Below are positions 17,369 through 26,287 of a stretch of 32,455 nucleotides of DNA, piece after piece. Below the pieces are notes generated by a model, which was not told the DNA's origin, searched no databases, and saw only the letters and a program-made list of their open reading frames with translations. The DNA lies in contig CAKPST010000022.1 in assembly GCA_934183355.1 (NCBI GenBank), positions 1-32,455 on the forward strand. The letters are read 5' to 3'. The DNA is from an uncultured Prevotella sp. (GTDB taxonomy: Bacteria > Bacteroidota > Bacteroidia > Bacteroidales > Bacteroidaceae). Both the position numbers and the translations under genes were made by a program. Each line of letters opens with the position of its first letter. The stretch's first letter is position 1.

Positions 17369-18598
17369 ATGGAAACAAAACACATACATATCAAGGATTA
17401 CAACTATCCTTTGCCCGACGAGCGTATAGCCAAGTTCCCACTTGCGCAGCGCGACCACAGCAAGTTGCTTCTGTATAAGCACGGTGAAGTGTCAGAAGAC
17501 ATCTTCTACAACATACCCAACTATCTGCCTAAGGGAGCGCTTATGGTGTACAACAACACCAAGGTGATTCAAGCACGTCTGCACTTCCGCAAGGCAACGG
17601 GCGCACTTATAGAGGTGTTTCTTCTCGAACCCAATATCCCCGCTGACTACGAACAGATGTTCCAGACCACAGGCTCTTGTTCGTGGCTCTGCATGATAGG
17701 TAATCTTAAGAAATGGAAGGGCGAGACCCTGCGCCGCACCTTTGAGGTGAAGGGGCATGAGGTGACTTTGACCGCCGATCGTCGTGAGGATGTAGGTAAG
17801 AGCTATCGTGTAGACTTCACATGGGATGACAAGTCGGTGTCGTTTGCCGAGTTGCTTGACTCTGTTGGCGAACTGCCAATACCTCCGTATCTCAACCGCG
17901 AAACTCAGGAGAGCGACAAGACAACCTATCAGACCGTATATTCAAAGATAAAAGGCTCGGTTGCAGCCCCGACAGCCGGACTACATTTCACCCCAGAGGT
18001 GCTTGCGGCAATCGATGCGGCAGGAATAGAACGCGAGGAAGTGACGCTGCATGTGGGTGCCGGTACGTTTAAGCCAGTGAAGTCGGAAGAGATACAGGAT
18101 CATGAGATGCACACTGAGTATATCTGTGTACACCGTGAGACACTCGAAAAACTCGTAAAACACAATGCTGAGGCGATAGCCGTAGGTACAACAAGTGTGC
18201 GCACACTTGAAAGTCTTTACTATATGGGTGTAAAGTTGGAGAACAATCTTGACCTGTCAGAGGACGAACTACATGTCGGTCAGTGGGAACCATACGAGGG
18301 AATAATCGCAGAAAAAGCAGTAAATGTGACTCCGAAGAAAGCCATACAGAACATCCTGGCTTATCTGGATCGCCATTCGCTCAATATGCTGCATTCAAGC
18401 ACACAGATAATTATTGCTCCAGGTTATGAGTATAAGATAGTGAAGATGCTTATTACCAATTTTCACCAGCCTCAGTCAACGTTGTTGCTGTTGGTGAGCG
18501 CATTCCTACATGGCGACTGGCACAAGGTGTACGACTATGCCCTCAGCCATGATTTCCGCTTCTTGAGCTATGGTGACAGTTCGCTTCTTATACCTTAA
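17369..18598 (+). CDS. queA: QueA, S-adenosylmethionine:tRNA ribosyltransferase-isomerase
   Basis: Transfers and isomerises the ribosyl part of SAM onto preQ1 at the wobble position of tRNAs with GUN anticodons, forming epoxyqueuosine. Family motifs in order are GALMVYNNTKVIQARL (56-71), GSVAAPTAGLHFT (196-208), LHVGAGTFKPV (227-237), VGTTSVRTLES (272-282), ITNFHQPQSTLLLLVSAF (362-379) and FRFLSYGD (396-403). At 409 residues it is about 60 longer than the E. coli enzyme; the extra sequence is scattered, including 285-350. The start at 17369 fits the conserved beginning of the domain. A second, shorter QueA in the same genome would raise the question whether this long form keeps the same activity. 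Confidence 0.9.
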   Translation: METKHIHIKDYNYPLPDERIAKFPLAQRDHSKLLLYKHGEVSEDIFYNIPNYLPKGALMVYNNTKVIQARLHFRKATGALIEVFLLEPNIPADYEQMFQTTGSCSWLCMIGNLKKWKGETLRRTFEVKGHEVTLTADRREDVGKSYRVDFTWDDKSVSFAELLDSVGELPIPPYLNRETQESDKTTYQTVYSKIKGSVAAPTAGLHFTPEVLAAIDAAGIEREEVTLHVGAGTFKPVKSEEIQDHEMHTEYICVHRETLEKLVKHNAEAIAVGTTSVRTLESLYYMGVKLENNLDLSEDELHVGQWEPYEGIIAEKAVNVTPKKAIQNILAYLDRHSLNMLHSSTQIIIAPGYEYKIVKMLITNFHQPQSTLLLLVSAFLHGDWHKVYDYALSHDFRFLSYGDSSLLIP

Positions 18599-18649
18599 TA
18601 CCCCAAGTAATATAACAAATAAACTGAAAAACAGAAAGAAACAAACGTT

Positions 18650-19858
18650 ATGAAAATAGGTGATAAAGTACAGTTTCTAAGCGAAGTCGGTGGTGGCAAG
18701 ATTGCTGGTTTCCAGGGTAAGGACATAGCATTGGTTGAAGACGAGGACGGATTCCAAATACCAACCCCCATCTCAGACCTCGTAGTGATGAGTAGTGGCG
18801 ACGAATATTCCTCGTCGAAGTCTGTTCAGAAGAAGAGTGGAGGAGACGCTTCAGTAGAGACAGCCGACCCCGACTCGTTCAACATGTCTGTAAAGGCGAA
18901 GATAAACGCTATGACCGAGGATGTGATAGAAGATGAAGAAGAATATGATGCAGCCGACCGTGAGATTACATACAAGGTAAAAGTGGAGGAACGTAAGGGT
19001 GGCAATGTGCTCAATCTTTATTATGCCTTTGTGCCTGAAGACATTCAAAACTTCTCGAAGTCGACGTTTGCTTGCTATCTTGTCAACGATAGTAACTATT
19101 ATGTGCATTATCTATATATGAGTGTTGATGGTCAGTCGTTCCGTCTACGTGGCGAGGGCGAACTCGAACCTAACACAAAGGTCTATATAGAGAGTTTTGC
19201 TCTCGACCAACTCAATGAGATAGATCGTGTACGCTTCCAGCTTCTTTCGTTCAAACGTGACAAGGACTTCGTGGCAAAGCCCGTATGTGATGTTCAGTTC
19301 CGTGTGGACAAAGTGAAGTTCTATAAGCTGCATGCATTCCAAAACAACGAATTCTTTGATGCTCCGGCTTTGCTCTATCCTGTGGTGAAGGACGATGGTG
19401 TAGCGCAACTGAAGCCAGTGGACGCTGACAAACTAATCTATATAGAGGAAGACGAAAATGACGGCAAGCCCAAGAAGGGAGCACTGAATACAGCCAATGA
19501 AGTATCGTACAAGAAACTCAAGGGATTGGAGTCGCTCAATACATCTAAGCAGACACAGTCGAAGAAGTCGAACGACGACATCCTTGTTGTAGACCTTCAT
19601 GCCGATGAATTGCTTGAGACAACAGCCGGTATGGACAAGGCTGCCATCCTCAACTATCAGCTCGACTACTTCCGTCGTACAATAGAGGAGAACAAGCACA
19701 ACAAAGGTCGCCGCATAGTTTTTATTCACGGTAAGGGCGAGGGTGTATTGCGTCACTCTATAGTCAACGAATTGCGCTATCGTTATAAGAACTATCCATA
19801 TCAAGACGCCTCGTTCCAAGAGTATGGCTACGGAGCAACGCAAGTAACAATTAGATAA
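18650..19858 (+). CDS. DUF2027 and Smr-domain protein
   Basis: A 402-residue cytosolic protein. The N terminus (1-50, KIGDKVQFLSEVGGGKIAGF) looks like a small beta-barrel, followed by an acidic linker. The middle (about 105-270) is the DUF2027 region found in Bacteroidota. The C-terminal part (about 315-402) is an Smr domain with VDLHADELLE and HGKGEGVLR, as in the end of MutS2. Smr domains are DNA or RNA endonucleases in several families, in MutS2 linked to recombination suppression or ribosome rescue. No MutS ATPase is present here, so the substrate is open. It lies 51 bases after queA and 23 before nadE. Confidence 0.88.
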   Translation: MKIGDKVQFLSEVGGGKIAGFQGKDIALVEDEDGFQIPTPISDLVVMSSGDEYSSSKSVQKKSGGDASVETADPDSFNMSVKAKINAMTEDVIEDEEEYDAADREITYKVKVEERKGGNVLNLYYAFVPEDIQNFSKSTFACYLVNDSNYYVHYLYMSVDGQSFRLRGEGELEPNTKVYIESFALDQLNEIDRVRFQLLSFKRDKDFVAKPVCDVQFRVDKVKFYKLHAFQNNEFFDAPALLYPVVKDDGVAQLKPVDADKLIYIEEDENDGKPKKGALNTANEVSYKKLKGLESLNTSKQTQSKKSNDDILVVDLHADELLETTAGMDKAAILNYQLDYFRRTIEENKHNKGRRIVFIHGKGEGVLRHSIVNELRYRYKNYPYQDASFQEYGYGATQVTIR

Positions 19859-19881
19859 TGTTTATAGTTTAGAGCAGTATT

Positions 19882-21819
19882 ATGAAATACGGTTACATTA
19901 CAGTCGCCTCGGCAATACCATCAGTAAAGGTTGCCGACTGCGAGTATAACATAAAGCAAATAGAGAGTCTTATAGCTCAGGCAGAAGGCAAAGGTGCCGA
20001 GATAATCGTGTTCCCCGAACTCTCAGTCACAGGCTATTCATGTCAGGACCTCTTTGCACAGCAGACTCTGTTGGAGCAGGCTGAGCTGAGAATGCTTCAG
20101 TTACTCGACTTCTCACGCATGCTCGACATCATTTGTGTTGTAGGTGCTCCGGTGTGCATAGGTTCGGGATTGTACAACTGCGCTGTGGTATGTCAGCATG
20201 GCAACATTTTGGGTATTGTACCCAAGCGTTTCCTGCCCAATTATGCCGAGTTCTATGAGCAGCGCTGGTTTGCTTCGTCAGACAATATCACCGCCCCAGT
20301 GGAGGTGAAATTTGCTGGCAACACTATAACCGTGCAGCCAGGAATACAAATATTTCAAACATGCGATGGTGTGAAGTTCGGTATCGAGCTTTGCGAGGAT
20401 GTATGGTCGCCAGTTCCACCGTCAAATGAGATAGCATTGGCAGGTGCAGACATCATTCTCAACCTCTCAGCCTCAGACGACCTCATTGGTAAGAATGCTT
20501 ATCTCAAGAGTCTGCTTTCTCAGCAGAGCGCACGTCTTATGAGTGGTTATGTCTATAGTTCATGCGGATTCGGTGAGAGTACACAAGACGTAGTCTATGG
20601 CGGCAACGCATTTATATACGAGAATGGCGCACTCATAGCCGAGTCGGAACGTTTCTCGCTTGACGAACAACTTGTAGTGAACCAAATAGACGTAGAGAAA
20701 CTTCGTATAGAACGTCGCAAGAATACATCTTTTGTACACGCATGTGGCAATATCGGTATGAAGACAGTGGCTGTTCTCAATGCCGATCCAGTGGAGCCAC
20801 GCGACTTCCAGTTTCTGCGTACTATCAATCCGCATCCATTTATTCCTACTGGAAAAGACATGTATGCATCGTGCGATGAGATTTTCTCTATACAGGTGTG
20901 CGGACTAGCCAAACGCCTTGTTCACACCAACAGCAAGCGTGTTGTGCTCGGCATAAGTGGTGGTCTTGACTCAACGCTTGCATTGCTGGTATGTGTGAAG
21001 ACATTCGACAAACTCGGTTATGACCGCCGTGGCATTGTCGGTGTTACAATGCCAGGTTTCGGTACTACCGACCGTACATACAACAATGCCATATCACTAA
21101 TGCAGAGTCTGGGCATCACTATTCGCGAGATAAGTATTTGCAAGAGTGTGACACAGCATTTCGAGGACATTGGTCATGACATCAATGTTCACGATGTGAC
21201 ATACGAGAATGGTCAAGCACGTGAGCGCACTCAGATTCTCATGGATCTCAGTAATCAGCTTGGCGGCATGGTTATTGGTACAGGTGATCTTAGTGAGTTG
21301 GCTCTCGGTTGGGCAACGTATAATGGCGACCACATGTCTATGTATGGAGTAAATGCAAGCGTGCCCAAGACACTCATTCGCCACCTCGTAAGTCATGTGG
21401 CAGAGAATAGTGTAGACGAGCAGTCGCGTATGACATTGCTTGACATTATAGACACGCCAATATCTCCAGAACTGATACCTGCAGACGAGAACGGCAATAT
21501 CAAACAGAAGACAGAGGATCTTGTGGGACCATACGAGCTCCATGACTTCTTCCTTTATCATTTCCTACGTTATGGATTCCGTCCTGCCAAGCTGTTTATG
21601 CTTGCACGCAACGCATTCGCTGTAGATGTATATAACGACGAAGTTATAAAGCACTGGTTGCACACGTTCTTGCGTCGCTTCTTCCAGCAGCAGTTTAAGC
21701 GTTCGTGTCTGCCCGATGGACCGAAGGTGGGAAGCGTAGCGTTGTCGCCACGTGGTGATTGGCGCATGCCGACAGATGCCACCTCCACACTTTGGCTTGC
21801 CGAGTGTGAAGCTCTATAA
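19882..21819 (+). CDS. nadE: glutamine-dependent NAD+ synthase
   Basis: Makes NAD+ from nicotinate adenine dinucleotide (NaAD), ATP and glutamine-derived ammonia. The 645-residue protein has the two expected domains. The N-terminal nitrilase-like glutaminase carries the catalytic triad E46 (VFPELSVTGY), K115 (VPKRFLPN) and C171 (GIELCEDVW). The C-terminal synthetase has the pyrophosphatase loop GISGGLDST (357-365), and GTGDLSELALGW marks the ATP/NaAD site. Length is normal for this long form. It is part of the compact plus-strand series and has no promoter match in the 23 bases upstream. Confidence 0.96.
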   Translation: MKYGYITVASAIPSVKVADCEYNIKQIESLIAQAEGKGAEIIVFPELSVTGYSCQDLFAQQTLLEQAELRMLQLLDFSRMLDIICVVGAPVCIGSGLYNCAVVCQHGNILGIVPKRFLPNYAEFYEQRWFASSDNITAPVEVKFAGNTITVQPGIQIFQTCDGVKFGIELCEDVWSPVPPSNEIALAGADIILNLSASDDLIGKNAYLKSLLSQQSARLMSGYVYSSCGFGESTQDVVYGGNAFIYENGALIAESERFSLDEQLVVNQIDVEKLRIERRKNTSFVHACGNIGMKTVAVLNADPVEPRDFQFLRTINPHPFIPTGKDMYASCDEIFSIQVCGLAKRLVHTNSKRVVLGISGGLDSTLALLVCVKTFDKLGYDRRGIVGVTMPGFGTTDRTYNNAISLMQSLGITIREISICKSVTQHFEDIGHDINVHDVTYENGQARERTQILMDLSNQLGGMVIGTGDLSELALGWATYNGDHMSMYGVNASVPKTLIRHLVSHVAENSVDEQSRMTLLDIIDTPISPELIPADENGNIKQKTEDLVGPYELHDFFLYHFLRYGFRPAKLFMLARNAFAVDVYNDEVIKHWLHTFLRRFFQQQFKRSCLPDGPKVGSVALSPRGDWRMPTDATSTLWLAECEAL

Positions 21820-21839
21820 GGCATATAAATATAAATACA

Positions 21840-22238
21840 ATGAAAAAAAATGCCAACGAGAAGAAGGCACCAGTATATCTGACTAAGATTTCGCGAGAAA
21901 CCTTTGACAAGCTCAAAGAGGAGATACTCCGTGTGCTTGTTGTTGAGAAGAAGTATCGCGACAGGACATTTACAGCCAAGAAACTAGCCGAACTCTTGCA
22001 TACCAACACGCGTTATGTGTCAATTGTGCTAAGAGTTCGCTATCACGCCAACTTCTCTCAGTTTGTAAATCGTCTGCGCATAGAGGAGGCTATGGCGTTG
22101 TTGCAAGATAGCCGCTACTCCGACTTGCGTGTTGACGAGATTTCCGACATGGTGGGGTTTGCTAACCGCCAGTCGTTTTATCGAGCTTTCTGCTTGGTTG
22201 CGGGCAAGACTCCACGACAGTATCAGGAGGAATTGTAA
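21840..22238 (+). CDS. stand-alone AraC-type helix-turn-helix regulator
   Basis: A 132-residue protein that is almost only an AraC/XylS DNA-binding domain: a first helix-turn-helix around FTAKKLAELLHTNTRYVSIV (54-73), the linker helix with LRIEEAMALLQD, and a second one ending in GFANRQSFYRAFCLVAGKTP followed by RQYQEEL. There is no effector-binding or sensor domain, so it must respond through its own level or a partner. The N-terminal 40 residues are basic. It sits between nadE (20 bases) and the DPP III gene (50 bases), and its target is unknown. Confidence 0.85.
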   Translation: MKKNANEKKAPVYLTKISRETFDKLKEEILRVLVVEKKYRDRTFTAKKLAELLHTNTRYVSIVLRVRYHANFSQFVNRLRIEEAMALLQDSRYSDLRVDEISDMVGFANRQSFYRAFCLVAGKTPRQYQEEL

Positions 22239-22288
22239 TAAATGGCCAAGACCAAGCAGAAGTGCCTACTATATAAAGAAAAAAGACA

Positions 22289-24211
22289 ATGACCGATAAT
22301 TTCAATTATACTGACGAGCGTTTTGCTGATATACAGATGCTCCGCTATCGTCTTGACGGTTTTGAGGAATTACCTCTTCGTCAGAAACTCTACATCTATT
22401 ACCTTGCCAAGGCTACACTCTGTGGGCGTGATATCACCACTGACCAGTTTGGAAAGTATAATTTGCGAATACGCACTATGCTTGAGGCTGTATATGAGGA
22501 ATATGATGGTGACAGACAGATCGACGAGTTTCGTGCACTTGAGGACTATCTGAAGCGTGTGTGGTTCTCTAATGGTATACACCACCATTATGGATGTGAG
22601 AAGTTTGTGCCAGAGTTTAGCGAGGAATATTTGCGTAGTGTGGTTAAAAATATTGCTAAGGAGGAACTCGACGAACTTTGTGAAGTGATATTTAATCCAA
22701 CTATTCAGTCGAAGCGAGTGAATCAGAAAGTAGGCGAAGACCTTGTAAAGACATCCGCTTGCAACTACTACGAAAATATATCACAGAAGGAGGTGGAGGA
22801 ATTCTATTCCAAGATGCGCCAAGCCGACATAAATGCCAATGAATCTCCAATATCATATGGATTGAATTCAACACTGCGTAAGGCAGATGATGGAACTGTG
22901 AGTGAGGATGTATGGTGTGCTGAAGGATTGTATGGTGAGACTATAAATCACATTATATATTGGCTTACAAAGGCAGCCGAGGTTGCAGAGAACGATAAGC
23001 AGGTGGAACTGATAGATACACTTATAGAATATTATAAGACAGGTGACTTGCATCTCTTCGACGAGTATTCTATTGAGTGGCTTAAGGAGCAAGATGGACG
23101 AGTAGACTTCATTAATGGATTCATTGAGGTTTATGGCGATCCGCTTGGCATCAAGGCTTCGTGGGAAGGCATTGTGCATTATAAAGACCTCGTTGCCACA
23201 CAGCGTACACAGACTCTTTCGCAGAATGCGCAATGGTTTGAGGATAATTCTCCAGTTGACCCACGCTTCCGCAAACCTCAAGTGGTTGGCGTGACAGCTA
23301 ATGTAGTGTGTGCCGCTATGCTTGGTGGCGATGAGTATCCGTCAACTGCTATCGGCATAAACTTGCCAAACGCCGACTGGATTCGTGCCCGATATGGTTC
23401 GAAGAGTATCACTATTGGCAATCTTACACATGCCTATAATCAGGCAGCCAAGGGCAATGGATTCCTTCAGGAGTTTGTTGACGATGAGGCTATACGTATC
23501 ATTATAGATAAGTATGGCGACACATGCGACGACTTGCACACCGACTTGCATGAGTGTCTTGGTCATGGTTCGGGACAGCTGTTGCCTGGTGTGTCTGCAG
23601 ATGCTCTCAGTTCGTATGGTTCGACTATAGAGGAGGCACGTGCCGACCTCTTCGGTCTTTACTATATTGCCGACCCTAAACTCACCGAACTTGGGCTTAC
23701 ACCAGACACTGAAGCTTATCATTCGCAGTACTTCACCTACATGCTGAATGGTTTGCTGACACAGCTCACACGTATAAAACCAGGATGTGAGATAGAGGAG
23801 GCACATATGCGCAATCGTGCCCTCATTGCACGTTGGACACTAGAACATTATCCAGATGCAGTGAGTCTTGTCAAGCGTAACGGCAAGACTTATGTCGAGA
23901 TAAGCGATTATCCCAAGTTGCATACAGCCTTCGGTACATTGCTTGCCGAAATACAACGCATCAAGAGCGAGGGTGACTATGAAGCAGCCAAGAGTCTTGT
24001 AGAACATTATGCTATACACGTCGATGCCGACCTCCATGCAGAGTTGCTCTCACGTTATAAAGCACTCGGTATAGCGCCATACAAGGGATTCATCAATCCG
24101 TACATGACTCTCGTGATGGACGCCGAAGGCAATCCTGCAGATGTGCATGTCGACTATACCGAGACTTATGAGCATCAAATGATGCGTTATTCAAAAGAAT
24201 ATAGATTTTAA
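22289..24211 (+). CDS. dipeptidyl peptidase III (M49 metallopeptidase)
   Basis: Releases dipeptides from the N terminus of short peptides using zinc. The 640-residue protein carries the M49 zinc motif HECLGH at 421-426 and the downstream EEARAD at 448-453, giving the third zinc ligand. The cysteine within the HExxGH-type motif is the form seen in Bacteroides DPP III. No signal peptide is visible, so it should be cytosolic and help recycle peptides. Its stop codon (24209-24211) overlaps the stop of the convergent AlkD-like gene in the palindrome TTAA. Confidence 0.92.
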   Translation: MTDNFNYTDERFADIQMLRYRLDGFEELPLRQKLYIYYLAKATLCGRDITTDQFGKYNLRIRTMLEAVYEEYDGDRQIDEFRALEDYLKRVWFSNGIHHHYGCEKFVPEFSEEYLRSVVKNIAKEELDELCEVIFNPTIQSKRVNQKVGEDLVKTSACNYYENISQKEVEEFYSKMRQADINANESPISYGLNSTLRKADDGTVSEDVWCAEGLYGETINHIIYWLTKAAEVAENDKQVELIDTLIEYYKTGDLHLFDEYSIEWLKEQDGRVDFINGFIEVYGDPLGIKASWEGIVHYKDLVATQRTQTLSQNAQWFEDNSPVDPRFRKPQVVGVTANVVCAAMLGGDEYPSTAIGINLPNADWIRARYGSKSITIGNLTHAYNQAAKGNGFLQEFVDDEAIRIIIDKYGDTCDDLHTDLHECLGHGSGQLLPGVSADALSSYGSTIEEARADLFGLYYIADPKLTELGLTPDTEAYHSQYFTYMLNGLLTQLTRIKPGCEIEEAHMRNRALIARWTLEHYPDAVSLVKRNGKTYVEISDYPKLHTAFGTLLAEIQRIKSEGDYEAAKSLVEHYAIHVDADLHAELLSRYKALGIAPYKGFINPYMTLVMDAEGNPADVHVDYTETYEHQMMRYSKEYRF

Positions 24212-24816
24212 TACCCAGCATTAGTCAACACACTCTCTGTCGTCTCTGCATATTTGCAGTCGGCAGTAGAGATGTGTGTTAAACAATTAACAATGGCATG
24301 CAACATGGCGCGGTTGGATGTCTTTAAATCCTTAGCGGCTTGTTCAAATAGGCGATTGTACAGGGACTCAGGCTGTAGGATGTCGCTCTTAATAATTCTG
24401 CATGCGAGATTGTAGCCGCCAGTGCGTACTTTCTCGTCGGCAGATTGTAGCATATTGTCGGTGAGAAGTGTGGCATCAGAAATGTGTTGGAAAAGATTGA
24501 ACACAGCCGATTCCATAAGTTCTATTGTCGATGCGTCTTCAGCCCACTTTATTGCTTGCTCCACATTCATTTCATTGGCTGGCATTATAAGTGTGGCAAG
24601 AAGTCGGCATTCGCGAATGTTGCGTTCTTCCCATAAAGCTTCGGCAAGAGCCTTGTCTCCGATGTGTTGCTCAGCCATATGGCGTAGGTCCATCTGTGAT
24701 ACTCCCCAGTTGATTTTATACTCTAGTCCCTTGTCGCGCATAGACGCAGCAGTGACTCCATTCATGAATAGACGAAAAGAACGTTTTATTTGTTTTAGCT
24801 TTTCTGATGTTTCCAT
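24208..24816 (-). CDS. AlkD-like DNA alkylation repair (HEAT-like) protein
   Basis: A 202-residue all-helical protein starting METSEKLKQIKRSFRLFMNG. It resembles the AlkC/AlkD DNA glycosylase family, with SMRDKGLEYKINWGVS near the start and LWEERNIRECRLLATLIMP around the middle. Family members remove N3- or N7-alkylated purines, but I cannot confirm the catalytic Asp/Trp positions here, so activity is unproven. The frame is open back to 24939, but those 41 residues would overlap the promoter at 24843-24872, so ATG 24816 is preferred (24828 is the alternative). It converges on the DPP III gene and shares its stop bases. Confidence 0.75.
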   Translation of the reverse strand: METSEKLKQIKRSFRLFMNGVTAASMRDKGLEYKINWGVSQMDLRHMAEQHIGDKALAEALWEERNIRECRLLATLIMPANEMNVEQAIKWAEDASTIELMESAVFNLFQHISDATLLTDNMLQSADEKVRTGGYNLACRIIKSDILQPESLYNRLFEQAAKDLKTSNRAMLHAIVNCLTHISTADCKYAETTESVLTNAGY

Positions 24817-24842
24817 TATTTTGTTCATTATTTTATTTGATA

Positions 24843-24872
24843 CAAAATTAATGTTTTTCTCGGAGTTTGAAA
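24843..24872 (-). promoter_or_regulatory. promoter of the AlkD-like gene
   Basis: On the minus strand TAATTTTG (24850-24843) matches TAnnTTTG. The upstream element is a weaker TTTC (24872-24869) with an 18-base spacer. The predicted start near 24836 rules out the longer reading frame. Confidence 0.5.
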
Positions 24873-24891
24873 CATTTATTATATACAAATC

Positions 24892-24923
24892 TTTGGCTAC
24901 TTTGTCAAAATACTGTAACTTTG
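24892..24923 (+). promoter_or_regulatory. purA-hisS promoter
   Basis: TTTG (24892-24895), a 20-base spacer and TAACTTTG (24916-24923) match the Bacteroidota consensus exactly. The transcript should begin near 24930, which excludes a purA start at 24925 and supports ATG 25000. Confidence 0.82.
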
Positions 24924-24999
24924 CATGCGAGTGTGGCATAAATTAGTATGTTACATCTCTAAAGTGAACATTTTGAAACTCAAATATCTTACAAATCGT

Positions 25000-26274
25000 A
25001 TGAATCACGGAAAAGTAGATGTCCTGCTCGGTTTGCAGTGGGGCGACGAAGGTAAAGGCAAGGTAGTAGATGTCCTTACTCCGAAGTATGACGTAATCGC
25101 ACGTTTTCAGGGTGGTCCTAATGCAGGTCATACACTCGAGTTTGAAGGTCAGAAGTATGTGCTCCGCAGCATTCCCTCTGGTATATTTCAGGGTGGCAAG
25201 GTGAACATTATCGGCAATGGTGTAGTGCTCGCTCCAGACCTCTTCATGCAGGAGGCTAAGGATTTGGAGAAAAGTGGTCATGATCTTCGCTCACGTCTCC
25301 ATATTTCTAAGAAAGCTCATCTTATCATGCCTACCCACCGCGTGCTCGACGCAGCCATTGAGGCTTCAAAGGGCAAGAACAAGGTTGGCACTACAGGCAA
25401 GGGCATAGGTCCTACTTACACCGACAAGGTTTCTCGCACAGGTTTGCGCGTAGGTGACATCCTCGAGAATTTCCAAGAGAAATACGAGGCTCATAAGGCT
25501 GCACATCTTCGTCAGATAGCAAATCTTGGCTATACCGACTTTGACATCACAGAGGTGGAGAAAACATGGATGGAAGGCATTGAGTATTTGAAGCTGTTCC
25601 ATATTGTTGATTCGGAGCATGAAATCAACAAGATACTCCGTTCTGGCAAGGACATCCTCTGCGAGGGTGCTCAGGGTACTATGTTAGACGTTGACTTCGG
25701 ATCTTATCCGTTTGTTACATCATCTAACACTATCTGTGCTGGAGCATGCATAGGTCTTGGCATAGGTCCTAATCGCATCGGCAATGTATATGGTATAATG
25801 AAGGCATATTGCACACGTGTAGGTGCAGGTCCTTTCCCGACAGAACTTTTTGATGAGACTGGTGACAAGATTCGTGACCTCGGTCATGAGTATGGAGCAG
25901 TAACTGGTCGTGAGCGCCGTTGTGGTTGGTGCGACCTCGTGCAGCTTAAGTATTCAGTCATGATCAATGGTGTAACAGAGCTTATCATGATGAAGAGTGA
26001 TGTGCTTGACAGCTTCCCAGTTATCAAGGCATGTGTGGCATACGAGTTACCTGACGGTACACAGACTACCGACCTGCCTTACGAACTCTACGATGCAAAG
26101 CCAGTTTATAAAGAGTTTAAGGGATGGAATATGGATATGACTAAGTTCACATCTGAGGAACAGTTCCCACAGGAGTTCAGCGACTATGTGAAATTCCTTG
26201 AGGACTATCTCGAAACTCCTATCCGTATAATCTCTATTGGTCCGGACCGTGAGCAGACAATAGTCCGTAAGTAA
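25000..26274 (+). CDS. purA: adenylosuccinate synthetase
   Basis: Joins IMP and aspartate with GTP hydrolysis, the first committed step to AMP. The 424-residue protein is of usual length. The P-loop signature [11 protein letters not shown] lies at 11-21 and GPNAGHT follows at about 40-46. [10 protein letters not shown], the [10 protein letters not shown] region and the late [12 protein letters not shown] motif are all present. A longer frame begins at 24925, but that position precedes the likely transcription start and adds 25 residues the family lacks. hisS follows after 13 bases, so the two are co-transcribed. Confidence 0.97.
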   Translation: MNHGKVDVLLGLQWGDEGKGKVVDVLTPKYDVIARFQGGPNAGHTLEFEGQKYVLRSIPSGIFQGGKVNIIGNGVVLAPDLFMQEAKDLEKSGHDLRSRLHISKKAHLIMPTHRVLDAAIEASKGKNKVGTTGKGIGPTYTDKVSRTGLRVGDILENFQEKYEAHKAAHLRQIANLGYTDFDITEVEKTWMEGIEYLKLFHIVDSEHEINKILRSGKDILCEGAQGTMLDVDFGSYPFVTSSNTICAGACIGLGIGPNRIGNVYGIMKAYCTRVGAGPFPTELFDETGDKIRDLGHEYGAVTGRERRCGWCDLVQLKYSVMINGVTELIMMKSDVLDSFPVIKACVAYELPDGTQTTDLPYELYDAKPVYKEFKGWNMDMTKFTSEEQFPQEFSDYVKFLEDYLETPIRIISIGPDREQTIVRK

Positions 26275-26287
26275 TATAAACGAAAAA

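Noticed and set aside
24817..24939. Longer N terminus of the AlkD-like protein
   Set aside because: It would cover the promoter TAATTTTG and adds residues not fitting the family start.
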